Below, piece after piece: positions 23,982 to 31,732 of a stretch of DNA of 43,789 nucleotides. Source of the stretch: an uncultured Desulfovibrio sp. (lineage in GTDB: Bacteria; Desulfobacterota; Desulfovibrionia; Desulfovibrionales; Desulfovibrionaceae). Positions within the stretch are counted from its first letter, which is position 1. Each line of letters begins with the position of its first letter. The notes beneath the pieces are model-generated. The model made no database searches. It saw nothing but the letters and a program-made list of their open reading frames with translations, and was not told the origin of the DNA. The DNA lies in NCBI RefSeq assembly GCF_944324525.1, contig NZ_CALUWS010000027.1, positions 1 through 43,789 of the forward strand. The letters are read 5' to 3'. The translations under genes and the position numbers were made by a program.

Positions 23982-24530
23982 ATGTTCCTGCCGGATATCC
24001 GTCTGCGCCGCATCCGCCGTCAGACGGAACGTTTTCTGCCGCTGCTCCGGCTGGCGGACGATGAGCCCGCCCATATCGACGCCTGGCTGGCGCGGGGGAC
24101 GCTGTACGGGCTTTTTGTCCGGCGGCGGGAACCCGTCAGCCTGGCGGTCCTGACCGACGAAACGGCGGCCTTTGCGCCGGACGGCCCGCGCGTGCGGCAA
24201 TGCTCCGCCCTGCGCGGCAAGCGTGTGGTCGAGTGCCGCCTGCTGGTCACCGCGCCCGCGTACCGGCGCAGAGGGCTGGCCCGGCAGCTGCTCATGCGGC
24301 TGTGCGGCCTGCTGGATACGACGTACGACAGTCTGCTGGCGGGCACGGGGGCCGTTCCCCGCATGGACAGTTTTTACCGGGGCAGCGGCTTTGCGCCCTG
24401 TTTCGCGCTGCCGCACTTTTTTCGTGACAACTCCCCCGCGCCCATAGTGGAGGACGGCGTCCTGCTGGACGACATGCAGTATTATGTCCGCCATATCGGC
24501 AGAGCGGAGCCGGTGCGGACATGTCAGTAA
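23982..24530 (+). CDS. GNAT-family N-acetyltransferase
   Basis: Cytoplasmic protein of 182 aa. The start at 23982 (MFLPDIRLRRIRRQ) has GAAGGAGG 5 nt upstream and is preferred over the longer frame from 23895. The acetyl-CoA binding motif A is ECRLLVTAPAYRRRGLARQL (about residues 108-127), with the R-x-x-G-x-A loop. Motif B-like SFYRGSGFAPCF lies further on. The acceptor substrate is not readable. It ends at a strong terminator and is divergent from the polyferredoxin gene. Confidence 0.8.
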   Translation: MFLPDIRLRRIRRQTERFLPLLRLADDEPAHIDAWLARGTLYGLFVRRREPVSLAVLTDETAAFAPDGPRVRQCSALRGKRVVECRLLVTAPAYRRRGLARQLLMRLCGLLDTTYDSLLAGTGAVPRMDSFYRGSGFAPCFALPHFFRDNSPAPIVEDGVLLDDMQYYVRHIGRAEPVRTCQ

Positions 24531-24559
24531 AGTGACGCCATCCGGCCAACGGAGAAATG

Positions 24560-24592
24560 ACGGCCCTGGAGCTTCGGCTCCGGGGCCGTTTT
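24560..24592 (+). terminator. Rho-independent terminator after the GNAT gene
   Basis: ACGGCCC-T-GGAGC with a TTCG tetraloop pairs with GCTCC-G-GGGCCGT and is followed by TTTT. It begins 30 nt after the stop. Confidence 0.9.
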
Positions 24593-24706
24593 GTCATGTT
24601 TTCCCGCCGTCTTCGCCAATCTTACGACGTCAAAAAATCGTCCCGATGGTGGGGATGTCTGTATAATATGCTGAATATATTTGATTATTTTTAGTGTGGC
24701 ACATGG

Positions 24707-24722
24707 GTTGCTAATAGAGAAG
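24707..24722 (+). promoter_or_regulatory. Sigma-54 promoter of flgB-flgC-fliE
   Basis: TGGCACATGGGTTGCT fits the -24/-12 consensus TGGCAC-N5-TTGCW, with the GG and GC exactly 10 nt apart. It lies 27 nt before the flgB start. Control by RpoN is common for mid-class flagellar genes; the activator is not in this operon. Confidence 0.88.
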
Positions 24723-24749
24723 CAAACCTGTCTTCGGCTGGAGGAAAGC

Positions 24750-25163
24750 ATGAAGAGTCTGTTCAATGATCAGATCGGCCTTGTGGGCAAGGTCATGGAT
24801 ATGCAGCTGCAGCGGCAGAACGTCATTGCCAGCAACCTTGCCAACATCGATACGCCCAACTACAAGCCGCGCGAACTGACGTTTGAAAACGAACTGCAGA
24901 AGGCGCTGGGACTCGACATGCGCGGACGCATGAGCACGACCACGCCGGGGCACATGCCGGCGGCCTTCACGCCCGAGACCTTCGGCGCCGAATGGGACAA
25001 GCAGTTCAAACCCCGTCAGATTCATGGCGAAGACCGCGTGAACCTCGACAAGGAAATGGCCAAGCATGCCAAGAATCAGCTGCATTATACGGCGCTTGCC
25101 CAGGTGATGCAGAAGAATTTTGAAGGGCTGTCTACCCTGATCCAGGACGCCAAGACAGTCTAA
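24750..25163 (+). CDS. flgB: Flagellar basal-body rod protein FlgB
   Basis: Proximal rod subunit of the flagellar basal body, 137 aa. The start at 24750 has GGAGGAAAG upstream; an upstream in-frame start would fall across the sigma-54 promoter and is rejected. The rod/hook family signature ASNLANIDTPNYKPRELTFE occurs at about residues 27-46. A C-terminal helix with QLHYTALAQVMQKNFEGLSTLI completes the usual FlgB layout. It is exported by the flagellar type III system without a cleaved signal. First gene of the rod operon. Confidence 0.95.
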   Translation: MKSLFNDQIGLVGKVMDMQLQRQNVIASNLANIDTPNYKPRELTFENELQKALGLDMRGRMSTTTPGHMPAAFTPETFGAEWDKQFKPRQIHGEDRVNLDKEMAKHAKNQLHYTALAQVMQKNFEGLSTLIQDAKTV

Positions 25164-25200
25164 CCCGTTTCAAGCCTGCGCTTGTAAAGGATGGATGACT

Positions 25201-25638
25201 ATGGACTTCATGACCGCACTTGATATCAGCGCCTCCGCACTTACCGCGGACCGTACGCGAATGAACACCATCGCCATGAACCTGGCGAACGTCAAGACCA
25301 CGCGTACGCCTCAGGGCGGCCCCTATCAGCGCCGTACCGTGGTGCAGGTCTCGACCGACGTGGACGATCCCTTTTCCGTCCATATGCGCTCGGCCCTTGA
25401 CCGCGAACTCAAGGGGGTGCGCGTCATGGCCATCAGCGTGGACAAGCGTCCCCTCAAGCAGGTGTATGAACCCGGTCATCCCGACGCCAATGAGGACGGC
25501 TACGTGTCCTATCCCGACATCAACGTCGTGGAAGAAATGGCGCACATGATGACCACACAGCGGAATTTTGAAGCCAACGTGACCACGGTGGAAGCCCTCA
25601 AGGGCATGTACAACAAGGCTCTGGAAATCGGCCGATAG
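25201..25638 (+). CDS. flgC: Flagellar basal-body rod protein FlgC
   Basis: Rod subunit of 145 aa. The start at 25201 (MDFMTALDISASALTADRTR) is preferred to the ATG at 25195 because AAAGGA lies about 8 nt before it. The N-terminal rod motif MNTIAMNLANVKTTRT follows, then the FlgC-typical GYVSYPDINVVEEMAHMM, and the C-terminal RNFEANVTTVEALKGMYNKAL helix. It is 37 nt downstream of flgB and 49 nt upstream of fliE. Confidence 0.95.
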   Translation: MDFMTALDISASALTADRTRMNTIAMNLANVKTTRTPQGGPYQRRTVVQVSTDVDDPFSVHMRSALDRELKGVRVMAISVDKRPLKQVYEPGHPDANEDGYVSYPDINVVEEMAHMMTTQRNFEANVTTVEALKGMYNKALEIGR

Positions 25639-25687
25639 ATTGTCCGAATATCGTTGTAGAGCATAAGTAGAGAGTAAAGGAGCATAT

Positions 25688-26134
25688 ATGAGCGCGCAAT
25701 TTGTCGGAATGAGAGCCTATGCGGACGCCATGCGTCATTTCAGCACCGTGGAAAGTTCCCTGCAGCAGGGGATGCCCGTCAGCAAGGAGACCCTGTTTGC
25801 CAAGACGCTGGACCAGAGCCTGCTGCGCGACAGCGTGGACCGTCCTGAAAATTTCGGCGCCCAGGGCGACTTCATCAAGATGATGGGGCAGGAGCATACC
25901 CGCCTGGCGCATACCAATGATTTTGCGGAGACCCTTTCCGATTCCCTGAACCGGGTCAACGAACTGCAGACCGAAAAGGCCAACGCCATCGACGCCTTTG
26001 CGTCCGGCCGCAACCAGAACGTGCATGAACTCATGATCACCATGCAGAAGTCCAGCATGGCCATGAAGCTGACCACCGCCGTGCGCGGCAAGGTGCTCGA
26101 AGCCTACAAGGAACTGACCAAGATGCAGTTCTGA
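25688..26134 (+). CDS. fliE: Flagellar hook-basal body protein FliE
   Basis: Adaptor between the MS ring and the rod, 148 aa. AAAGGAG lies 6 nt before the ATG. The C-terminal half is typical FliE: the SDSLNRVNELQTEKANAIDAF helix, HELMITMQKSSMAMKLTTAV, and the final VRGKVLEAYKELTKMQF. The protein is about 40 residues longer than common FliE (roughly 105 aa), with the extra length in the N-terminal half. The operon ends at the terminator just downstream. Confidence 0.93.
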   Translation: MSAQFVGMRAYADAMRHFSTVESSLQQGMPVSKETLFAKTLDQSLLRDSVDRPENFGAQGDFIKMMGQEHTRLAHTNDFAETLSDSLNRVNELQTEKANAIDAFASGRNQNVHELMITMQKSSMAMKLTTAVRGKVLEAYKELTKMQF

Positions 26135-26167
26135 TTTTCTCCCTGGCAACTTTTGTTCCGAAGCGCG

Positions 26168-26200
26168 AAAAACAGGTTGGTTCCGGCCGGCCTGTTTTTT
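26168..26200 (+). terminator. Rho-independent terminator of flgBC-fliE
   Basis: AAAAACAGG pairs with CCTGTTTTT around a GC-rich loop and continues into a T-run. It lies 33 nt past the fliE stop. Confidence 0.85.
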
Positions 26201-26555
26201 GTCGTTGTGATCCGGCGGGAGCGCGTGACGGCATCCCTGCCGCGACCCCGCCACGGCAGGACGGCAGGTGGGGCGGCCAGCTCTCCGACTGGAGACTGTC
26301 GGACATGCGGCGTCTTTGCCGGATGCCGACACGGCGTCAGGGCATTTTTCGTTGGTCCCGGTCTGTTTGCCTGCGTGGCCGCAGGAGAATCGCCCGGGGG
26401 CAAAGGCTGGCGTCAGAAAGATGTCTGCCGTGGCTGGCGGGAAAGGGAAGGAGAGTGTCGCGGGCAGGGCCATACAGGCCGGGTAGGTGTGACGGCAGGG
26501 GCCCCGGGGTCGGGCGGCGGACAGGCTGGAAAACTCTGCGCCGTGCATGACGGGA

Positions 26556-26590
26556 GCGAAGGGAACAGAGACGCGCCCTGTCCCCTTCGC
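26556..26590 (-). terminator. Hairpin after the SsuA-like binding-protein gene
   Basis: A 13-bp stem (GCGAAGGGAACAG and its near-perfect complement, one wobble pair) with a 9-nt loop lies 37 nt past the minus-strand stop at 26628. No T-run follows. Confidence 0.5.
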
Positions 26591-26627
26591 CCGGAAACGC
26601 CCATCGGCGTAACGACAGGGGGGCCGT

Positions 26628-27677
26628 CTACTTGCTTTCCTGCCGCAGGGCCCGCAGGAAGCGATCCGTCACGGCGTCCGGCGCGGCATGACGTGCCGTC
26701 GTGCCGGGATTCATCCGCTCACTGAAGGCGACGATCTCCCGCAGCTGCGCGCCGATGCGCCCGCCGTCCTTGCCCGCGAAGAGCTCCAGCTGCTCGGCAA
26801 GGGAAAAGACGGGATGATCGGTCAGATCCGCCACCGCATCATCCACGCTCAGGCTCCTGTGCATCCATTCCTCGGCAAAGCGGACATAGTCGGGCGCCAG
26901 CGCCCGCGGGCCCTGCCGGCGGATCTCCTCCACCACACGCAGGTAGACCTGCAAAAAGGCCTGTACGGCAGCGGGATCACGTTCGGCAAACTCGCGGTCC
27001 GCCACGAGCAGGACGGGCTGCAGCGCGCCGCAGTCCTGCGAGCGGGCCGCGACCTGGAAGCCCATGTGCTCCGCCTCCCGGGTATAGGGCGCCCAGATGG
27101 ACAGGATGTCGCCATAGCCGTTCTTGAAGACCCCGAGCGCCGGCGTGGGATCGAGTTCCTCGATGACGACGTCCTTTGCCGAAAGGCCCAGCGCCGCCAG
27201 CCAGCGGTCAAGCAGGTAGCGGGCCGATGTCCGCTTGGGGCAGAGCACGATCTTTCCCTTGACGGATGCGGCCGAGCCGAACACATTCGGGAAATCGGGA
27301 TTGCCGCCCTTGTGCCGCAGGACGGGGCTGTCCGGCCGCACGAGGATGGCATTGGCCCGGGACTCGTCATTGGCGATGCCGATGACGGCGATGCGGTCGC
27401 TCATGGTCGCCTGCATGGCGGGCACGGCGCCGCAGCCGGCAATGGCCCAGTCATAGGCCTTGATATTCTCGATGAGGCTCTTGCCGGAGTCGAAGCGCAG
27501 CATGGAGATGTCGAGACCGGCCTCCTTGTCCCAGCCTTTTTCCTTGGCGTACCAGACAAGAAAGGCCTCGTGTTCGCCAAGCCATGCCGTGCGCAGAGGG
27601 GTGGCCGCCGGGGAGGGGGACGCCTGCAACAGGCAGCACAGGAGCGCGCAAACTGCCAACAGTGCCGGGAATCGCAT
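26628..27677 (-). CDS. SsuA/NMT1-like ABC substrate-binding protein
   Basis: Periplasmic binding protein of 349 aa. The start at 27677 has AAAGGA about 8 nt upstream and begins a signal peptide (MRFPALLAVCALLCCLLQAS, cleavage after PAA). Family-like features are LRTAWLGEHEAFLVWYAKEKGWDKEAG, a common opening of nitrate/sulfonate/taurine/thiamine-precursor binding proteins, then YDWAIAGCGAVPAMQA, and the GKIVLCPKRTSARYLLDRWL lobe. No cognate permease or ATPase is next to it, so it is an orphan or uses a distant transporter. It is divergent from the PrpR-like activator with 190 nt between, suggesting shared control. The ligand is unknown. Confidence 0.75.
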   Translation of the reverse strand: MRFPALLAVCALLCCLLQASPSPAATPLRTAWLGEHEAFLVWYAKEKGWDKEAGLDISMLRFDSGKSLIENIKAYDWAIAGCGAVPAMQATMSDRIAVIGIANDESRANAILVRPDSPVLRHKGGNPDFPNVFGSAASVKGKIVLCPKRTSARYLLDRWLAALGLSAKDVVIEELDPTPALGVFKNGYGDILSIWAPYTREAEHMGFQVAARSQDCGALQPVLLVADREFAERDPAAVQAFLQVYLRVVEEIRRQGPRALAPDYVRFAEEWMHRSLSVDDAVADLTDHPVFSLAEQLELFAGKDGGRIGAQLREIVAFSERMNPGTTARHAAPDAVTDRFLRALRQESK

Positions 27678-27867
27678 AACACAATCCTTTGCGTTGAAGG
27701 TGAAGAGGAAGCCGCGAAGCTTCCGGAAATCGCCCCCCCGAAAGCAAAAAATATTCCATACTAGCTGAAAGATCCCGTTTTGCAAAGCCCGAAATGGCGG
27801 CGGACGCTGCGCGCGGACGAGCGGGAAGGGCCGCGCCCGGCGCGCGGCCAGAGGGAGAACGGTGCAT

Positions 27868-29811
27868 ATGCCGTCGACAAGCGAATTCCAGATGACGCTC
27901 ATCGGCCCCTACAAGGGGGTGGATGCCGGCATCTTCCGTCAGGTGGCGCGGGAGCTGCACTGCCATCTGCAGTTTGTGGATGCCGTGTTCGATGAGGCCG
28001 TGGAGCCGGCAAAGCGGCTTTCGCCGGAAACCTGTGACGTGGTGCTCAGCCGGGGCGTCACGGTGGATGTGGTCAAGGCGCATACCTCCATCCCCGTGGT
28101 GCCCATCGATCTGTCGGCCTGGGACGTGCTGCAGGTGCTGCAGCCTTACGCCGGGCGGGTTCGCAAGGCGGCCTTCTTCCGCTACGGCCAGCCTCTGCCG
28201 GGGCTGGCGCGCGTGGGGCAGGCGCTCGGCATGGAGATCAGCGAATACCTGTACACCACGCGCAATCAGATGCGCCTCAAGCTCATGCAGCTTTCGCCGG
28301 TGGACGTGGACCTGTTCGTGGCGCGCGGCAGCCTCATCTGCCAATGGGCGGACGACAGGGGCTTCGCCACGCTGGAGATCATCGATGGCGAGATATCGGC
28401 CAGGCGGACCCTGTTCGAAGCCGTCAACGTGGCCCATGCCCGGCGGACGGAGCGGCAGCGCGTCGCCCGGCTGGAGGCCATCCTCAATGCCGTGGAGGAA
28501 GGCATCGTCGCCTACGATGCGCGCGGGCAGGTGAATCTTGTGAATCCTGCCGCCGAGAGCCTGCTCAAGTGCAGCGGGAAGAAGGCCGTCGGCCGGCATG
28601 TGCGCTCGATCATGCCCGGGGCCTTCCCGCCGGACCGCATAACGGCCCAGGAGCCCGAACATGGCCGCATCCAGACCATACGGGGCACGACGCTCGTCAT
28701 CAACCGTATCCCCATCCTCTTCCAGGGGCGGAGCATGGGCACGGTCTGCTCGTTTTCCGACGCCCGCCGCATTTCCCGCGCCGAAGAGAAGCTGCGCACC
28801 AGCCTGAAAGCCAAGGGCTTCACCACGCGGTACAGCTTCGAGGACATCTGCACCTGTTCGCCGTCCATGCAGCACCTCAAGGAGATCGGCAGGCTGTATG
28901 CCTCCACGAACGCGAGCCTGCTCATCTGCGGCGAGTCCGGCACCGGCAAGGAGCTTTTCGCGCAAAGCATCCATGCGGCCAGCGAACGGGCGGACAAGCC
29001 CTTTGTGGCCGTCAACTGCGCTTCCATACCGGAAGGGCTGCTGGAAAGCGAGCTGTTCGGCTACGAGGAGGGGGCCTTTACCGGCGCACGCCGCCAGGGC
29101 AAGGCCGGGATGTTCGAGCTGGCGCATACGGGGACGCTCTTCCTCGACGAGATCGGGGATCTGCCGCTCCCTCTGCAGGGACGCCTGTTGCGCGTCCTGC
29201 AGGAGCGGGAGCTCGTACGCGTCGGCGGCACGCAGGTGGTCCATCTTGATGTCCGCGTGCTCTGCGCCACGCATCAGGACTTGCGCAGCCTCGTGGAGGA
29301 GGGGCGTTTTCGCGCGGACCTCTTCTACCGCATCAATGTGCTCTCCCTGTATGTGCCGCCGTTGCGCGAGCGCCCGGAAGACATCATGGAGCTTGCCGTC
29401 ACGTATCTTGAGGCCCATCTGGACAATCCCCCGCCGGACGAGGAGCTGCGGCGTCAGCTCAGGACGCCGCTGCTGCGCCACACCTGGCCCGGCAACATCC
29501 GGGAGTTGCTCAGCATCATGGAGCGTCTGGCCATCGTGGCCAACCATATGCGTCAGGTGGACGACTGGGCCGGGCTGCTCGCCCGGATCTGGGAAGTGTC
29601 CGTACAGGAAGCCGGCCAGAAGGAGTACGGCGGCGAGCCGGTCACGCTCCGGGAGCATCTGGCCCGCGAGGAGGCCCGCTTTATCGACCGGACCATCGAC
29701 GTCTGCGGCGGCGACCTCGGCCGGGCCGCCGCCCGGTTGGGCATCAGCCGCATGACGCTTTGGCGCAAGCTGCACCCGAAGGAGGGGAGGGAAGACGAGG
29801 CGGAAATGTAA
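27868..29811 (+). CDS. PrpR-like sigma-54-dependent activator with PAS domain
   Basis: Enhancer-binding regulator of 647 aa. ATG 27868 is chosen (GAGGGAG upstream); a GTG two codons earlier is possible. Residues about 1-190 resemble the PrpR_N/propionate-activator sensory domain (DVVLSRGVTVDVVKAHTSIPVV). A PAS domain follows (about 200-310, RLEAILNAVEEGIVAYDARG). The AAA+ domain has Walker A GESGTGKE near 355, GAFTGA near 401, Walker B TLFLDEIGD near 423 and FRADLFYRINVL. The Fis-type helix-turn-helix (GRAAARLGISRMTLWRKL) closes the protein. It sits directly upstream of tctCBA, with a dyad and a -24/-12 promoter in between, so it is the probable activator of that operon. The inducer is likely the transported acid; this is inferred. 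Confidence 0.9.
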   Translation: MPSTSEFQMTLIGPYKGVDAGIFRQVARELHCHLQFVDAVFDEAVEPAKRLSPETCDVVLSRGVTVDVVKAHTSIPVVPIDLSAWDVLQVLQPYAGRVRKAAFFRYGQPLPGLARVGQALGMEISEYLYTTRNQMRLKLMQLSPVDVDLFVARGSLICQWADDRGFATLEIIDGEISARRTLFEAVNVAHARRTERQRVARLEAILNAVEEGIVAYDARGQVNLVNPAAESLLKCSGKKAVGRHVRSIMPGAFPPDRITAQEPEHGRIQTIRGTTLVINRIPILFQGRSMGTVCSFSDARRISRAEEKLRTSLKAKGFTTRYSFEDICTCSPSMQHLKEIGRLYASTNASLLICGESGTGKELFAQSIHAASERADKPFVAVNCASIPEGLLESELFGYEEGAFTGARRQGKAGMFELAHTGTLFLDEIGDLPLPLQGRLLRVLQERELVRVGGTQVVHLDVRVLCATHQDLRSLVEEGRFRADLFYRINVLSLYVPPLRERPEDIMELAVTYLEAHLDNPPPDEELRRQLRTPLLRHTWPGNIRELLSIMERLAIVANHMRQVDDWAGLLARIWEVSVQEAGQKEYGGEPVTLREHLAREEARFIDRTIDVCGGDLGRAAARLGISRMTLWRKLHPKEGREDEAEM

Positions 29812-29850
29812 CACAAATGTTAAGTTTTGTTGCTGAGGATAACATTTGTG
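29812..29850. promoter_or_regulatory. Perfect 11-bp dyad, probable enhancer site
   Basis: CACAAATGTTA (29812-29822) and its exact inverse TAACATTTGTG (29840-29850) are separated by 17 nt and lie immediately after the activator stop. This is 70-105 nt upstream of the sigma-54 promoter, the usual place for an upstream activating sequence. It could also fold as a terminator of the activator gene, but no T-run follows. Confidence 0.65.
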
Positions 29851-29917
29851 ATATGCGGACAAGGCGCGCCAGACGCGCGAAGAGGAGGGAACGGGGCGAA
29901 AATCCCGGGAAAACGGA

Positions 29918-29933
29918 TGGCATATTTCTTGAT
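29918..29933 (+). promoter_or_regulatory. Candidate sigma-54 promoter of tctCBA
   Basis: TGGCATATTTCTTGAT matches TGGCAC-N5-TTGCW in all but two positions (T for C, and A for the C of -12 GC), with correct 10-nt spacing. It is about 100 nt before the tctC start. Confidence 0.55.
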
Positions 29934-30034
29934 AGACAGGAAACGGCGCGCCGGGGCGAGTGGAGCCGCGGTGCGCCGGACCCCGTGCGGCGGCGTCTGC
30001 CGCGGCACTCCCTATCATGCAAGGATGGACTGCC

Positions 30035-31033
30035 ATGAAAAAACGCCTCGTTGCCACGCTGCTACTTGCCTGTGCCCTGTGCCTCGGCATCACGACCCAT
30101 GCCCGGGCCGAGTATCCCTACGACAAGCCGCTCAACGTCATCGTGCCCTTTGGTCCGGGGGGCGGCGTGGACATTGCGGCACGCATTCTTGCCGATTATT
30201 TCCAGCAGAACTACAACATCACCATCAACGTCATCAACAAGCCCGGCGGGGCGCAGGCCATCGGCATGAACGAGATGCTCCGCGCCCGGCCCGACGGCTA
30301 TACGGTGGCCTTCCCCGGCTTCAGCTCGCTGGCCACCACGCCCAAGCTGACCAACGTGGGCTATTCGCTCAAGGACATCAAGCCCGTGGCCCACATCGCC
30401 GTCATGGAGCCTGTCCTGACCACCCACAAGAGCTCCGGCATCGACACCTGGGAAAAGTTCATCGAGGCCGCCAAGTCCAATCCGGACGGCACCGTGTACG
30501 GCACCACCGGGGCCATCTCCACGCAGCGCCTCTACATGACCAAGCTGCTCGAGCGTTTCTACAAGGGCTTGACCATCCGTCACGCCGCCTACACCAGCGG
30601 TCATGAGGTGAGCACGGCCCTGCTCGGCAAGCATATCACCGCCGGTTGCCAGGTCCCCTCCAATATCCTGCCCTATGTCGCCTCCGGCGACTTCAACGTC
30701 ATCGCCATCGCCCGCAAGGAGCGCCGCGCCGACCTGCCCGATACGCCTACGTTCCGGGAACTGTTCGCCGGTCAGCTGACGCCGGAAGACGAAAAGTGGA
30801 TCGACCTCGGCGCCTGGCACGGCTTTGTCGTGTCCAAGAAGGTCAAGGACGACCGCATCGCCAAGCTGCAGCCGCTGATCGAAAAGGCGCTCAAGGATCC
30901 CGGCGTCATCGAAAAGTTCGAAAAGATCGGTCTGTCCGCCGACTACCTGCCCGCCAAGGAATTCGGCGACCGCATCAAGTCCTCGTCCGACCTCGCCGAC
31001 GAAGTGCTGGCCGGCCGCAAGTCGCTTGACTAG
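30035..31033 (+). CDS. tctC: Tripartite tricarboxylate transporter binding protein TctC
   Basis: Periplasmic binding protein of the TTT family, 332 aa. The start at 30035 has AAGGATGG upstream and opens a signal peptide (MKKRLVATLLLACALCLGIT, cleavage after ARA). The mature sequence has the family opening PLNVIVPFGPGGGVDIAARI, then INVINKPGGAQAIGMNEMLRARPDGYT, both typical of TctC/BugT proteins. Family members bind citrate, other carboxylates, aromatic acids or amides, so the ligand is open. It is the first gene of the tct operon and is separated from tctB by a 144-bp repeat element. Confidence 0.9.
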   Translation: MKKRLVATLLLACALCLGITTHARAEYPYDKPLNVIVPFGPGGGVDIAARILADYFQQNYNITINVINKPGGAQAIGMNEMLRARPDGYTVAFPGFSSLATTPKLTNVGYSLKDIKPVAHIAVMEPVLTTHKSSGIDTWEKFIEAAKSNPDGTVYGTTGAISTQRLYMTKLLERFYKGLTIRHAAYTSGHEVSTALLGKHITAGCQVPSNILPYVASGDFNVIAIARKERRADLPDTPTFRELFAGQLTPEDEKWIDLGAWHGFVVSKKVKDDRIAKLQPLIEKALKDPGVIEKFEKIGLSADYLPAKEFGDRIKSSSDLADEVLAGRKSLD

Positions 31034-31081
31034 CGCTGACGGGGCGGGACGCTGCGGCGTTTCGCCCCTTTTCTTCCGACG

Positions 31082-31225
31082 AGAGCATTTTGCCTTTGAA
31101 AAAGGCAAAATGCGAGGCGGCGGCACAGCGCCGCCCGGCCGAAAGTGAGCGGAAAAACCGCGTTTTTCCGCAAACGCCAGGCCGTATGATTTGGAACGCG
31201 AAGCGGTTCAAACGGAAAATGCTCT
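31082..31225 (+). repeat. Interspersed palindromic MITE-like element, copy B
   Basis: 144 bp bounded by perfect 10-bp terminal inverted repeats, AGAGCATTTT (31082-31091) and AAAATGCTCT (31216-31225). Inside are a 12-bp perfect hairpin (31086-31112, CATTTTGCCTTT), a GGCGGCG...CGCCGCC hairpin, and a 9-bp GCGGAAAAA...TTTTTCCGC hairpin. No target-site duplication is obvious. It sits between tctC and tctB and could tune relative expression. Confidence 0.8.
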
Positions 31226-31237
31226 AAAGGTTCACCC

Positions 31238-31720
31238 ATGAAGAACAAGACCGACTTTTTCATCGGACTGGCCCTGCTCGTCTTTTGCGGCGTCATGGCG
31301 CATCAGATCTACCTTCTGCCGCCGCCCGCGGGCAACGATTTCTTCACGGCCGGTTCCTTCCCCACCGGCGTGACGGCGGCGCTGGCCGTCCTTTCCCTGC
31401 TGCTGGTGTTCCGCTCGCTGCGTGCCGCGCCGGGGGGGGCAGCGGCCTGCTGGCCGGAGCGGGAGATATTCGTCCGCGTCGCCCTCATGGGCGTCTGGAT
31501 CATCCTTTATGTGATCGGCTTCATCATGCTCGGCGACATGGCCTATGATGCCGAATGGCCGGAAGGGACCGGCTTCACCCTGTCCACGCTGGCCTTCCTC
31601 GTGGGCGCGCAGTTCATCACAGGCTACCGCAATATTTTCAAGATAGTGCTCATCTCCATAGCCATCGCGGCCTTTCTCTATGTCGTTTTCGCCATGCTCT
31701 TCAAAGTTCCGCTTCCATAA
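31238..31720 (+). CDS. tctB: Tripartite tricarboxylate transporter small membrane subunit TctB
   Basis: Small membrane subunit of the TTT transporter, 160 aa, with about four hydrophobic segments (FFIGLALLVFCGVMAHQIY at the start, then residues about 45-60, 85-105 and 115-155). The N-terminal pattern matches TctB, the least conserved component. AAAGG, just outside the end of repeat copy B, serves as ribosome-binding site about 8 nt before the ATG. tctA follows after 12 nt. Confidence 0.85.
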   Translation: MKNKTDFFIGLALLVFCGVMAHQIYLLPPPAGNDFFTAGSFPTGVTAALAVLSLLLVFRSLRAAPGGAAACWPEREIFVRVALMGVWIILYVIGFIMLGDMAYDAEWPEGTGFTLSTLAFLVGAQFITGYRNIFKIVLISIAIAAFLYVVFAMLFKVPLP

Positions 31721-31732
31721 AGGGGATATGCC

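Larger units (their letters stand above)
26135..26627. other. Intergenic region after fliE
   Basis: 493 nt between fliE and the convergent binding-protein gene. It holds the fliE terminator (26168-26200) and a minus-strand hairpin (26556-26590). The sequence in between shows no family-like reading frame, ribosome-binding site or repeat that I could recognise. Confidence 0.5.
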
